The translations under genes were made by a program, and so were the position numbers. Below, piece by piece: positions 26,953 to 35,815 of a stretch of DNA of 64,000 bases. Each line of letters begins with the position of its first letter. The stretch's first letter is position 1. The notes under the pieces were generated by a model. The model was not told the DNA's origin. It made no database searches and saw only the letters and a program-made list of their open reading frames with translations. The DNA comes from UBA6197 sp047638075 (GTDB lineage Bacteria; Pseudomonadota; Alphaproteobacteria; Rhodobacterales; Rhodobacteraceae): positions 38,033-102,032 of the forward strand of contig NZ_JBLJBV010000057.1 in the NCBI RefSeq assembly GCF_047638075.1, given 5' to 3'.

Positions 26953-27867
26953 TTAACGCCCGCGCCAGGCGGCCAGAATATACTGCGCGGTCATCAGATC
27001 CAGATGCGCACCGCCACCGTTCTTGCAGATCGTAATTTCATCGGGGCTGGTGCGGGCGAATTTTCCGGCGGGTATGTCGTAGTAATCAGCCAGAATGTCG
27101 GCCTCGCCAATCACACCACGGGAAATGGGGTCCTTGATTTCGCCGATATGGTGAATGGTCGTGGCGCGGGCATCAACGAAAATCCGGGCGCGGCGCAAGG
27201 CATCATCATCGGCCTCGCGCATGTCGGGGCGGTAGGCACCGATCAGGTCCAGATGGGTGCCCGGTTGCAGCCACGCCCCCTTGATGATCGGTACCGAGGC
27301 CATGGTGGTTGTCGCGATGATCTCCGCGCCGCGCACGGCGGCCTCAAGGTCTTCGGTCGCGGTGGCACCGGTGGCGTTGGCCAAGGCGCGCGCAGCTTCG
27401 GGCGAGCGGTTCCATACCGCAAAACGTGCGCCGGGGAAGGCGGCGGAATAGGCGGCTATCATTGAACGCGCGACATGGCCAGCGCCGACGATAAGGATAT
27501 TGCGTGCGTCGGGGCGGGCAAGTTTGCGCGCGGCAAGCAGGCTATCGCCGGCGGTTTTCCATTTGGTCACAAGGTGAAAATCTATGATCGCTTCAAGGCA
27601 ACCGTGGGCGTCGTCGTAAAGTGTCACCGCGCCGTTGATCATCGGCACGCCTGCCGCCGGGTTTTCGGGAAAAACCGAGGCCGCCTTGACCGCCAGCCCC
27701 AACCCGTCAATCCAGGCAGAGCGGGTCAAAAGCGTGTCTTTGCCACGGTAGAGAAAGCTGTCGGCCACCTCGGCCCGGGGCAGACGGTGGCCTGCCTCAA
27801 GCGCATCTGTCAGCCAAAGCCAATCCAGATGGGCCTCGGCCTCGGGTCCGATAATCTCAACGCTCAT
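26953..27867 (-). CDS. Ornithine cyclodeaminase/mu-crystallin family oxidoreductase
   Basis: A 304-residue NAD(P)-dependent protein of the OCD/mu-crystallin family. The Rossmann motif is ILIVGAGHVARS. The substrate region includes LTRSAWIDGLGLAVKAASVFPENP, with the family's conserved lysine, and GAYRPDMRE. Members include ornithine cyclodeaminase, alanine dehydrogenase and ketimine reductases, so the substrate is open. It is the last gene of the four-gene minus-strand operon headed by fghA and overlaps the HAD gene by four bases. Confidence 0.87.
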   Translation of the reverse strand: MSVEIIGPEAEAHLDWLWLTDALEAGHRLPRAEVADSFLYRGKDTLLTRSAWIDGLGLAVKAASVFPENPAAGVPMINGAVTLYDDAHGCLEAIIDFHLVTKWKTAGDSLLAARKLARPDARNILIVGAGHVARSMIAAYSAAFPGARFAVWNRSPEAARALANATGATATEDLEAAVRGAEIIATTTMASVPIIKGAWLQPGTHLDLIGAYRPDMREADDDALRRARIFVDARATTIHHIGEIKDPISRGVIGEADILADYYDIPAGKFARTSPDEITICKNGGGAHLDLMTAQYILAAWRGR

Positions 27868-28481
27868 TCGGCTTCCTCTGGGGTCAGAAGGCGCTCGGCA
27901 ATCAGCCGGGCGGCAAGGGTTTCGGGCGCGTCAAAAAGATGGGTCTGCCAGCCACGCGCTGCGGCAGCCTCTATATTCTCGGCGCGATCGTCCGTGAACA
28001 GCAGTGCGGAGGGCGGTAGACCGCAATCTGCCTCGACCTGCTCATAAATCCGGGCGTCGGGTTTGATGACCCCCATCCGCCCCGAGATGTATCGCCGGTC
28101 AAACTCAGTCAACGCCGGATACATGCGCTCTGCCAGATCAAAGGTCTGATCGCCAAAGTTTGACAGGGCAAAAACCGGCGTCCCGCGTTGGCGCAGCGCC
28201 CGCAAAAGGCGGATCGAATGCGGGATGGCCGGCGCGAACATATCCGTCCAGCGGTCGTGCCACAGCCGGATATGGGCGGCATGATCGGGGTGGCGCGCAG
28301 CAAAGGCGGCGACGGTGGCGGCAAAGGGTGCGCCAGCGTCAATCGCCTCATTCATCGCGGCAAGGCCGATGGTGTCAAACAGGTGATCGCGCGCCGCCGG
28401 GGCCAAAATCGGGTCATAGACCCGTTCCGGGCGCCATTCGATCAGTACGTTTCCGATATCAAACACCACGGCTTTGATCAT
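27864..28481 (-). CDS. HAD superfamily (subfamily IA) hydrolase
   Basis: A 205-residue HAD phosphatase-fold protein. Motif I is VVFDIGNVLIEW (Asp9 expected nucleophile), motif II is ALSNF, the motif III lysine is in GVIKPD, and motif IV is FTDDRAEN. This arrangement resembles YihX-type sugar-phosphate phosphatases. The substrate is unknown. It is coupled on both sides by short overlaps in the fghA operon. Confidence 0.85.
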   Translation of the reverse strand: MIKAVVFDIGNVLIEWRPERVYDPILAPAARDHLFDTIGLAAMNEAIDAGAPFAATVAAFAARHPDHAAHIRLWHDRWTDMFAPAIPHSIRLLRALRQRGTPVFALSNFGDQTFDLAERMYPALTEFDRRYISGRMGVIKPDARIYEQVEADCGLPPSALLFTDDRAENIEAAAARGWQTHLFDAPETLAARLIAERLLTPEEAE

Positions 28482-28936
28482 TGCCCAGCCTCGCGCATTG
28501 CGGCCCGCGCCGTGCGGTCCAACGCGTCAAGAAAACGAGAGCGGTCTGCCTTTGTAAACCCCTTGCCGCCACCTTGACGAAACGGGTCAGCGCTGCGCAG
28601 ATCGGCCATCAGATCGCGGGTCGCCAGCACATTGCCGATGTTGGCGGTGGTCAGCGGCTCTCCGTCATGCTTCAGCACACGCGCCCCGGCGGCGACACAT
28701 TTCGCCGCAAGCGGGATGTCACCCGTAACCACCACGTCGCCGCGCCCGGCGTGATCCGCGATCCACTTATCCGCCTCGTCCGGGCCAGCGGCGACATAGA
28801 CCATTTCGACCAGCGGATTGGCCGAGGGGCGCAACCCCCCGTTCGAAACGATCAGCAGCCGTTGACACAGACGGGTTGCGACGCGCTCCGCCTCGTCCTT
28901 GACGGGGCAGGCATCGGCATCAAGGTAAATCGCCAT
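28478..28936 (-). CDS. YaiI/YqxD family (DUF188) protein
   Basis: A 152-residue cytosolic protein with the family start MAIYLDADACPVKDEAERVA and the later VVVTGDIPLAAKCVAAGARVL and RQGGGKGFTKADRSRF blocks. The fold is thought to be PIN-like, and no biochemical function is established. It overlaps the fghA stop by one base and the HAD start by four. Confidence 0.88.
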   Translation of the reverse strand: MAIYLDADACPVKDEAERVATRLCQRLLIVSNGGLRPSANPLVEMVYVAAGPDEADKWIADHAGRGDVVVTGDIPLAAKCVAAGARVLKHDGEPLTTANIGNVLATRDLMADLRSADPFRQGGGKGFTKADRSRFLDALDRTARAAMREAGQ

Positions 28937-29766
28937 CAGCGATACAGCGCCTCGGCGTGAAAGGCGGTATGCTCCTCAAAGAAGGAGGCGATGAAGAAGT
29001 AGCTGTGGTCATATCCCTTTTGCAGGCGAAAGCTGCCGGGTTGGCGGCGGGTGGCCATGGCGGCCGCAAGGGATTCGGGTTTCAGCAGCGGCAGGAACTG
29101 ATCGCTGGTGCCCTGGTCGATCAACACATCGCCGTCAAAGCCCGTCTCGGTCATCAGATGGGTGGCGTCATGGTCCAGCCAATGCGCCTCATCCGCGCCC
29201 AGATAGGCGGTGAACTGTTTGCGCCCCCAGTCTGACGCGGCTGGGTTGGCAATAGGGGCGAATGCGGAAACCGAGCGGTAACGCCCCGTCAGACGCATCG
29301 CCAGTGTCAGCGCGCCATGCCCGCCCATCGAATGCCCGGTGATTGACTGGCGGTCCTCATCAATGGCGAAATTCGCGGTCAGAACCCGGGGAAGCTCGTC
29401 CGCGATATAGTCCCACATGCGAAAATGCGGGGCCCACGGGCTTTCGGTTGCGTTGACGTAAAAGCCCGCACCCTGGCCCAGATCATAAGCGTCATCATTG
29501 GCCACCCCTTCGCCGCGCGGCGAGGTATCGGGAAAGCACAGGGCAATTCCATGGTCAGCGGCCCATTTCTGCGCGCCGGCTTTTGTCATCGCGTTTTCAT
29601 GGGTGCAGGTCAGGCCCGACAGATACCACAACAGCGGAACAGACCCTAATTCGGCCTCTTCGGGCAGAAACAGGCCAAAGGTCATATCGGTGCCGGTGGC
29701 CGATGAGGCGTGGCTATAGACGCCCTGAACCCCGCCAAAGCACCGATTTTCGCTGATTGTCTGCAT
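28936..29766 (-). CDS. fghA: S-formylglutathione hydrolase
   Basis: A 276-residue alpha/beta hydrolase (esterase D type) that releases formate and glutathione in formaldehyde detoxification. The nucleophile is in GHSMGGHGAL near residue 147. The acid Asp lies in the QGTSDQF region and the catalytic His in GYDHSYFF. The family markers SGLTCTHENAMTKAGAQ and CFPDTSPRGEG are present. AAGGAG precedes the ATG. The gene opens a minus-strand operon; its usual partner, glutathione-dependent formaldehyde dehydrogenase, is not in the window. Confidence 0.95.
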   Translation of the reverse strand: MQTISENRCFGGVQGVYSHASSATGTDMTFGLFLPEEAELGSVPLLWYLSGLTCTHENAMTKAGAQKWAADHGIALCFPDTSPRGEGVANDDAYDLGQGAGFYVNATESPWAPHFRMWDYIADELPRVLTANFAIDEDRQSITGHSMGGHGALTLAMRLTGRYRSVSAFAPIANPAASDWGRKQFTAYLGADEAHWLDHDATHLMTETGFDGDVLIDQGTSDQFLPLLKPESLAAAMATRRQPGSFRLQKGYDHSYFFIASFFEEHTAFHAEALYR

Positions 29767-29904
29767 AGTCTTGCTCCTTCTTGGGCCGTAACCGGCGGCG
29801 CCGTCAGAATCGCCGTTGCGATGCGTTATACCCTAGCCGCCTGATGAGGTCAGTGCTGCACTTGGCTAGCACGCACCTGCGCGGTAGGAAAGACGCTGGC
29901 CCAG

Positions 29905-30882
29905 CTACCCCCTCCCGATAAGGGCGCCCGCTGCAAAAACCAGCGCCCCACCCAATACCACCTGCATGGCGGCGCGGGCAAAGGGCGTTTCCATGAATTT
30001 GTTTTGGATCCAAGCAATCGCCCACAGTTCGATAAAGACGATGATCATGGCAAGGGTAGTTGCGGTCCAGAAATCGGGGATCAGGTATGGCAGCGCGTGC
30101 CCCATTCCGCCCAATGTTGTCATCACCCCCGATGCCAGCCCGCGTTTCCACGGGCTGCCACGTCCCGAAAGCACCCCATCGTCATGTGCCGCCTCGGTAA
30201 AGCCCATGGAGATGCCGGCACCAACTGACGCCGCCGCGCCCACCAAAAACGTGGTCCAGGTGTCATGCGTTGCGAATGCGGTGGCAAAGATCGGCGCCAG
30301 CGTCGAGACGGAGCCATCCATAAGCCCCGCCAAACCCGGTTGCACCCAGGTAAGAATGAACTGTCGGTGGGCGGCGCGGTCTTCTTCGGCCTTGGCATCA
30401 GGTTCAAGGTGGGTTGCTGACAGATGGGCCGCGGTTTCAGCATGGCCAGCCTCGGCGGCGGCAAGATCACCCAGCAGCTTGCGGGTGGCCGCATCGGTGC
30501 TGTGTTGCGCGGCGGTCGTATAGAAATTGTGCGCGTCCCGCTCCATCGCTTCAGCTTCGGCGCGGATACGTTCAAGTGACAGGTTTTTCATCAGCCAGAC
30601 CGGCTTGCGCGCATAAAACCCTGCGACATGTTCATGCCGGATCAGTGGAATCACATCACCAAAACGGTTGGTATGTGTTTCGATCAGGCGGCGGCGATGT
30701 TCGTCTTCTTCGACGGCCATCCCATCGAAAACCTTCGCAGAGGCGGGATAGTCGGCGCGTAAATGTTGCGCATATTGTCGGTAGATCTGCGCATCGTCCT
30801 CTTCAGAGGAGATTGCCAGCGCAAGTATTTCCTGTTCCGAGAGATCTGAAAAACGTCGGCGGGGGGCGAAACCGGGTATCAT
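29905..30882 (-). CDS. mbfA: MbfA-type iron exporter (ferritin-like domain fused to VIT1)
   Basis: A 325-residue inner-membrane protein. The N-terminal half (about 15-160) is a rubrerythrin/ferritin-like four-helix domain with metal-binding Glu/His clusters (SSEEDDAQIYRQY, EEDEHRRRLIE, EAEAMERDAHNFY, AEAGHAE). The C-terminal half has about five hydrophobic segments of the VIT1/CCC1 iron transporter fold. MbfA proteins of Rhizobiales export iron and protect against iron and peroxide stress, under Irr control. I use ATG 30882, where the ferritin homology starts and AAGG precedes it. An in-frame upstream ATG at 30954 falls inside a palindromic operator and is unlikely. It diverges from a small secreted gene. 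Confidence 0.9.
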   Translation of the reverse strand: MIPGFAPRRRFSDLSEQEILALAISSEEDDAQIYRQYAQHLRADYPASAKVFDGMAVEEDEHRRRLIETHTNRFGDVIPLIRHEHVAGFYARKPVWLMKNLSLERIRAEAEAMERDAHNFYTTAAQHSTDAATRKLLGDLAAAEAGHAETAAHLSATHLEPDAKAEEDRAAHRQFILTWVQPGLAGLMDGSVSTLAPIFATAFATHDTWTTFLVGAAASVGAGISMGFTEAAHDDGVLSGRGSPWKRGLASGVMTTLGGMGHALPYLIPDFWTATTLAMIIVFIELWAIAWIQNKFMETPFARAAMQVVLGGALVFAAGALIGRG

Positions 30883-30943
30883 TGGTGAACCTTTATGAAA
30901 GCGATCCTGGGTAGTAAGCATGTCGCCGGTGAACACGTCAAAA

Positions 30944-31021
30944 AACTGAACCAATCGGTTCAGTTCTACTTGCCAAACTGAACGACTCGGTTCATATACG
31001 TTTCTGAACCAAGTAGTTCAG
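30944..31021. promoter_or_regulatory. Three tandem palindromic operators between mbfA and small secreted gene
   Basis: Three copies of CTGAAC-N6-GTTCAG lie in the divergent intergenic region. Site 1 (30944-30965) is AACTGAACC-N4-GGTTCAGTT, a perfect 22-bp palindrome. Site 2 (30978-30995) has one outer mismatch. Site 3 (31004-31021) is perfect over six-base arms. Start-to-start spacings are 32 and 26 bp, close to three and two and a half helical turns. The form fits a dimeric regulator of the TetR type binding cooperatively. It does not resemble the Irr ICE box. No regulator gene is adjacent. Confidence 0.65.
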
Positions 31022-31035
31022 TTTGGAGATTCAAG

Positions 31036-31200
31036 ATGAAACGCATTGCTCTTGGCCTTATCCTTGCTACGCTGACCGCGCTACCGACACTGGCGGGCGG
31101 CTTTTCCATGGATCTTCCGCGCCTGGACTTTCCGACACAAGGCGCCCAAGTGACGCGGGATTGCGCGACGCTGCTTCAGCCCGCATCGTGCAACGACTGA
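31036..31200 (+). CDS. Small secreted protein, 54 residues, unknown function
   Basis: ATG 31036 with a GGAG site starts a 54-residue frame. Residues 1-20 (MKRIALGLILATLTALPTLA) are a clear signal peptide. The mature ~33 residues (from GGFSMDLPRLDF) contain two cysteines, in RDCATLL and the C-terminal SCND, which may pair. I do not recognise the family. The last 25 bases overlap the antisense 3' end of trhO. It sits directly behind the triple operator, so it is probably strongly regulated, perhaps with mbfA. Confidence 0.65.
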   Translation: MKRIALGLILATLTALPTLAGGFSMDLPRLDFPTQGAQVTRDCATLLQPASCND

Positions 31201-32102
31201 AGCTGCCCCAGATGCGCCTTGCCCCGTTTGGCGGCCAGGCGCATCTGCCGGGCGCGTTCGCGAAACCGTTCACGGTCGTCTTGAGAATATTCCGTGGCGC
31301 AGTGCGGGCAGCAGACGTCTGGCTCATAAAGCGGGCTGGCCTTGTCGGCCGCTGAAATCGGGCGGCGACACGCATGACAACTATCATAGTCACCCTGTTT
31401 CAGCCCATGTTTCAGGCTGACACGACGGTCAAACACAAAGCAATCGCCCTGCCAAAGGCTTTGATCTTCGGGAACATCCTCAAGATACTGCAAGATGCCG
31501 CCTTGCAGGTGATAGACGTTTTCAACCCCTTGCCCCAACAGGTAATTGGTTGATTTTTCGCACCGAATTCCACCAGTGCAAAACATGGCCACACGTTTGT
31601 TGTGAAAACGGTGGGCGTTTTGTTGCCACCATTCGGGAAAGTCGCGAAAGCTGCGGGTTCCGGGGTCAATCGCCCCTTCAAACGTGCCAATCGCAACTTC
31701 GTAATCGTTACGCGTATCAATCACCACCACATCCGGCGCACTGATCAACTCGTTCCAGTCTGCCGGGCGGATGTAGTGGCCAACGCTGGCGCGCGGGTCG
31801 ACATCGGGCTGCCCCATGGTCACGATTTCCCGTTTCAGCCGCACTTTCATCCGCGCAAAGGGCATCTCTGTGGCGGTGCTTTCCTTCCACGTCAACGCAC
31901 CACATCCCGGCAAGGCGCGCAGATGTGCCAGCACGGCGTCAATTCCGGCGCGGGGTCCGGCGATGGTGCCATTCACCCCCTCACCTGCCAGCAACAGCGA
32001 TCCGCGCACCCCGTTGGCTGTAGCCAACGCCAAAAGCGGGCCTTGCAGCGCAGCAGGGTCGGGAAAGCGGGTAAAGTGATATAGGGCGGCAACGGTGAAC
32101 AT
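31176..32102 (-). CDS. trhO: tRNA uridine(34) hydroxylase TrhO (rhodanese family, YceA)
   Basis: A 308-residue cytosolic protein. The N-terminal ferredoxin-like domain is followed by a rhodanese domain with the active cysteine in MFCTGGIRCEKST, then a C-terminal cysteine-rich part (CHACRRP, CCPHCATE) that may bind zinc. TrhO forms 5-hydroxyuridine at tRNA position 34, oxygen-dependently. Length is normal for the alphaproteobacterial form. The last codons overlap the convergent small secreted gene. Confidence 0.92.
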   Translation of the reverse strand: MFTVAALYHFTRFPDPAALQGPLLALATANGVRGSLLLAGEGVNGTIAGPRAGIDAVLAHLRALPGCGALTWKESTATEMPFARMKVRLKREIVTMGQPDVDPRASVGHYIRPADWNELISAPDVVVIDTRNDYEVAIGTFEGAIDPGTRSFRDFPEWWQQNAHRFHNKRVAMFCTGGIRCEKSTNYLLGQGVENVYHLQGGILQYLEDVPEDQSLWQGDCFVFDRRVSLKHGLKQGDYDSCHACRRPISAADKASPLYEPDVCCPHCATEYSQDDRERFRERARQMRLAAKRGKAHLGQLQSLHDAG

Positions 32103-32216
32103 GCGGGGTTTTTACGCCGACGGTGGGCGCGCCGCAAGACCACCAATCGAGGCCCGGCCATTGACGCCACCGGACGCGGCACTTACCCATTGACTTAGGG
32201 AAAAATGAGGAAAGTC

Positions 32217-32825
32217 ATGTCTGCCACGCATAATGCCCTGATCGTGATTGATCTGCAGAACGATTTTTGCCCTGGTGGGGCGCTAGCGGTCAAAGGCGGT
32301 GATGACATCATCGCGCCAATCAACACGCTGATGCCAGATTTTCCTGTGGTCGTGCTGACGCAGGACTGGCACCCGCAAAACCATTCCTCTTTCGCAGACC
32401 AGCACCCAGGTGCTGCGCCCTTTACCCAGATAGACATGCCCTATGGCCGGCAAACGCTTTGGCCGCGCCATTGCGTTCAGGGCACGAATGGCGCAGCCTT
32501 TCACCCCGATTTGCGCACCGACCCTGCCGATATGATCATCCGCAAAGGCTTTCGCCCGCAGATCGACAGCTATTCCGCATTCTTTGAAAACGACCATACC
32601 ACCCCCACCGGGCTTGCCGGCTATCTGCGCGACCGGGGCATTACCGATCTGACCTTTGTTGGCCTTGCGCAGGATTACTGCGTGGCCTGGTCGGCCATGG
32701 ACGCCACCAGACTCGGCTTTGCCGCGCGGGTGCTGGAGGGGGCGTGCCGCGCGATTGATCTTGATGGCTCGCTTGCCGCTGCGCGCGATGCCATGCGCAC
32801 CGCCGGCGTGACACTGGAGGCGTGA
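32217..32825 (+). CDS. pncA: Nicotinamidase PncA
   Basis: A 202-residue hydrolase that converts nicotinamide to nicotinate for NAD salvage. The catalytic triad is visible: Asp in VIDLQNDFCPGGAL, Lys in RKGFRPQIDSYSAF, and Cys in GLAQDYCVAWSA. The metal site is TQDWHPQNHSSF. ATG 32217 is preferred because GAGG lies at proper spacing before it. The in-frame ATG at 32205 overlaps that site. pncB follows with no gap. Confidence 0.95.
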   Translation: MSATHNALIVIDLQNDFCPGGALAVKGGDDIIAPINTLMPDFPVVVLTQDWHPQNHSSFADQHPGAAPFTQIDMPYGRQTLWPRHCVQGTNGAAFHPDLRTDPADMIIRKGFRPQIDSYSAFFENDHTTPTGLAGYLRDRGITDLTFVGLAQDYCVAWSAMDATRLGFAARVLEGACRAIDLDGSLAAARDAMRTAGVTLEA

Positions 32826-34118
32826 ATGGTTGATATCGCAACGCGGGTCTATAACCACAAATGGAAAATCGACCCTATCGTGCGGTCCTTGATCGACACG
32901 GATTTTTACAAACTGCTGATGTGCCAGTCGGTGTTTCGTAACAAACCCGACACAACGGTTACCTTCAGCCTGATCAACCGGACCAAATCCATCCGCCTTG
33001 CCGATCTGGTTGATGAGGGCGAGTTACGCGAACAGCTTGACCATGTGCGCGCCCTGTCGTTGACGCGCGGCGAAAGCACATGGCTGCGCGGCAATACATT
33101 TTACGGCAAACGCCAGATGTTCCGCCCTGACTTCATGCAGTGGTTCGAGAATATGCGCCTGCCGCCCTACTATCTTGAAAAGCGCGACGGCCAGTTTGAT
33201 CTGACCTTTGAAGGCCGCTGGCCCGAAGTGATGATGTGGGAAATTCCGGCACTGGCGGTGCTGATGGAACTGCGCTCGCGCGCGGTGCTGAAAGACATGG
33301 GGCGGTTTGAGTTGCAGGTGCTTTACGCCCGCGCAATGACCCGCGTCTGGGAAAAGATCAAGCAGCTAAGGGGCCCCAAAGACCTGCGTATTGCGGATTT
33401 TGGCACGCGCAGGCGGCATTCGTTTCTGTGGCAGGATTGGTGTGTTCAGGCGATGATGGAGGGCTTGGGAGAGGCGTTCACCGGCACCTCGAACTGTCTG
33501 ATCGCCCAACGCCGCGAAATCGAGGCAATCGGCACCAACGCGCATGAATTGCCGATGGTCTATGCCGCGCTTGCGGAATCGGACGAAGATCTGCGCCAGG
33601 CGCCCTACCGCGTGCTGGCCGACTGGCACGAAGAACACTCGGGCAATTTGCGCATCATCCTGCCCGACACCTATGGCACCGAGGGCTTTTTGAAACACGC
33701 CCCTGATTGGCTGGCAGGTTGGACCGGCATCCGTATCGACAGTGGTGACCCTGCAGAAGGGGCCGAAACCGCGATCCGCTGGTGGCAGTCGCGCGGCGAA
33801 GACCCGCGTGAAAAGCTGGTGATCTTTTCGGACGGGCTGGATGTGGAAATGATATTGGCGCTTCAGGCGCGCTTTGCCGGGCGGGTCAAGGTATCGTTCG
33901 GTTGGGGCACGCTGCTGACCAATGATTTCCGTGGCCTCGTGGAAGGGGACGGGCTGGCACCCTTCAGCCTTGTGTGCAAGGCCGTGTCCGCAAACGGGCG
34001 ACCAACGGTAAAACTGTCAGACAACCCCGCCAAAGCTACCGGCCCCAAGGCCGAGATTGCGCGCTACAAAAAGGTGTTTGACGTTGGCGAACAGGCCGCA
34101 CTGGACGTGGTAGTTTGA
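32826..34118 (+). CDS. pncB: Nicotinate phosphoribosyltransferase PncB
   Basis: A 430-residue enzyme forming nicotinate mononucleotide from nicotinate and PRPP, the step after PncA. Typical blocks are LIDTDFYKLLMCQSVF at the N-terminus, FGTRRRHSFLWQ (with the regulatory His region), GTSNCLIAQ, RIDSGDPAEGAE and IFSDGLDVEMI. The ATG directly follows the pncA stop, so the two enzymes are co-translated. It is convergent with the phosphate transporter with only 6 bp between, and no terminator is visible. Confidence 0.96.
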   Translation: MVDIATRVYNHKWKIDPIVRSLIDTDFYKLLMCQSVFRNKPDTTVTFSLINRTKSIRLADLVDEGELREQLDHVRALSLTRGESTWLRGNTFYGKRQMFRPDFMQWFENMRLPPYYLEKRDGQFDLTFEGRWPEVMMWEIPALAVLMELRSRAVLKDMGRFELQVLYARAMTRVWEKIKQLRGPKDLRIADFGTRRRHSFLWQDWCVQAMMEGLGEAFTGTSNCLIAQRREIEAIGTNAHELPMVYAALAESDEDLRQAPYRVLADWHEEHSGNLRIILPDTYGTEGFLKHAPDWLAGWTGIRIDSGDPAEGAETAIRWWQSRGEDPREKLVIFSDGLDVEMILALQARFAGRVKVSFGWGTLLTNDFRGLVEGDGLAPFSLVCKAVSANGRPTVKLSDNPAKATGPKAEIARYKKVFDVGEQAALDVVV

Positions 34119-34124
34119 ACCACA

Positions 34125-35597
34125 TCAGTCGGTAAGCGTGTTCAGCAACAGATAGATCACTGCCGACAGCATCGCCGAGGCAGGGACCGTAACCACCCAA
34201 GCTGCCGCCACGGTCAGAAAATGCGACCGGCGCACCAGTTTGCGGCGCGAGCGTTCTTCGGCGGGTACGGGTTTGCCCTTGCTTAGCCCCAGCGCGCGTG
34301 CGCGCCGCTCTGAATGCCATTCGCGGTAAAAGCCCACGCCGAAAATAGCGCCCACCGCAATATGGGTCGAACTGACCGGAAGCCCCTGCCAGGATGCCAG
34401 AATGACTGTGACCGCTGCGGACAGCGCGACGCAATAGGCGCGCATCGGGTTCAGCTTGGTAATCTCGGACCCGACCAAGCGGATCAGTTTTGGCCCGAAC
34501 AGGACCAGACCCATGGAAATACCCAGCGCACCCACAACCATCACCCAGATCGGAATGGTGACGCTGGACCCGATATCGCCCGCGGCAACAGCATGCACGA
34601 TGGCCGCCAGTGGACCCACCGCATTGGCGACGTCATTGGCACCATGCGCAAACGACAAAAGCCCCGCTGAAAGAACCAATGGCAAGGCAAACAGCTTTTT
34701 CAGTGATTTCTTGCGGTTTTCCAGACCTTCGGACTGATGGCGGATCAGCGGCACCGAAAGCGCCCATGACAAGATGCCGATTGCCAGCCCGATCAGCGCG
34801 GCGGTGCCAAGCGTCATCGGGAAGATCTTTTTCAGGCCCTTGGTCGCCAGATAGGTGGCAAAAACCCCGGCCATGATGCCAACCAGCACCGGAACCCATT
34901 TACGTGCCGCTGCCAGTTTGTCATCCTGATACATGATCCTGGCCTTGATAAAGGCCAGAAACAACGCCGCAATCACCCCGCCCATCACCGGAGAGATGAC
35001 CCAGCTCGCGGCGATTTCCCCCAGTTTGGGCCAATTCACCGCGCTAAACCCAGCCGCAACAACCCCCGCCCCCACAACACCGCCAACAATGGAGTGGGTG
35101 GTGGAAACCGGCGCGCCCAACATGGTTGCCAGATTTAGCCAAAGTGCTGCCGCCAACAGGGCTGCCATCATCGCCCAGATGAAATGGGTACTATCGGCCA
35201 TTGTGCCGGGGGCCACGATATCAGAAGATATCGTCCTGACGACATCGCCACCCGCCAGTAACGCGCCAGAAGTCTCGCAGATTGCCGCGATGATCAGCGC
35301 ACCGCCCATGGTCAGCGCCTCGGCACCGACCGCGGGGCCCATGTTGTTGGCAACATCGTTGGCGCCAATGTTCAGCGCCATATAGGCACCGATTGCCGCG
35401 GCGGCGACAACCACGATGGAAACCGACTCGCGCCCCATGAACAGCATTGCGCCTACCGCTACCAGCACGATGAATGCCAGCGCGATGCCCGGCGCCACCA
35501 AGGGCCGGGCCACAAATTGCGTCGCATCTTCAAGGCGGCCAATGCGGCCAAGATCCTTGTCGAGTGTTTTCCACTGGTTCACGGGCCGTTTGGCCAT
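34125..35597 (-). CDS. Low-affinity inorganic phosphate transporter (Pit/PHO4 family)
   Basis: A 490-residue membrane protein with about ten hydrophobic segments. The two inverted PHO4 signature repeats are visible: GANDVANNMGPAVGA with STTHSIVGGVVGAG, and GANDVANAVGPLAA with SSTHIAVGAIFGVG. Such proteins import phosphate (or metal-phosphate) by proton or sodium coupling. I start at ATG 35597 (MAKRPVNQW); the frame is open 34 codons further upstream with no ribosome-binding site. The N-terminal ~55 residues before the first membrane segment are longer than in E. coli PitA. There is no PhoU-like partner beside it. Confidence 0.92.
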   Translation of the reverse strand: MAKRPVNQWKTLDKDLGRIGRLEDATQFVARPLVAPGIALAFIVLVAVGAMLFMGRESVSIVVVAAAAIGAYMALNIGANDVANNMGPAVGAEALTMGGALIIAAICETSGALLAGGDVVRTISSDIVAPGTMADSTHFIWAMMAALLAAALWLNLATMLGAPVSTTHSIVGGVVGAGVVAAGFSAVNWPKLGEIAASWVISPVMGGVIAALFLAFIKARIMYQDDKLAAARKWVPVLVGIMAGVFATYLATKGLKKIFPMTLGTAALIGLAIGILSWALSVPLIRHQSEGLENRKKSLKKLFALPLVLSAGLLSFAHGANDVANAVGPLAAIVHAVAAGDIGSSVTIPIWVMVVGALGISMGLVLFGPKLIRLVGSEITKLNPMRAYCVALSAAVTVILASWQGLPVSSTHIAVGAIFGVGFYREWHSERRARALGLSKGKPVPAEERSRRKLVRRSHFLTVAAAWVVTVPASAMLSAVIYLLLNTLTD

Positions 35598-35815
35598 ATT
35601 TCGCGCCTGTCGGATATGTGTTTCATTCGCTGCGCGGGTTAGCCGTTCTGGCCCAAGGAAACAACAGCGGAATCGTTCATCCCTGATCGCGCAAGGCAAT
35701 CGAGGGGCGGCGTTTCCCTATATGCGGCCCTAAAAAGGGGATGAATCGCGCCTTGTCCCGGCGATACCCAGACGTGACCCACCCATCGCCTTGGTCTGGC
35801 TGGGCCATGAACCCT

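Noticed and set aside
30883..30954. Upstream in-frame ATG for mbfA
   Set aside because: It lies inside the first palindromic operator; ferritin homology starts at ATG 30882 with its own ribosome-binding site.
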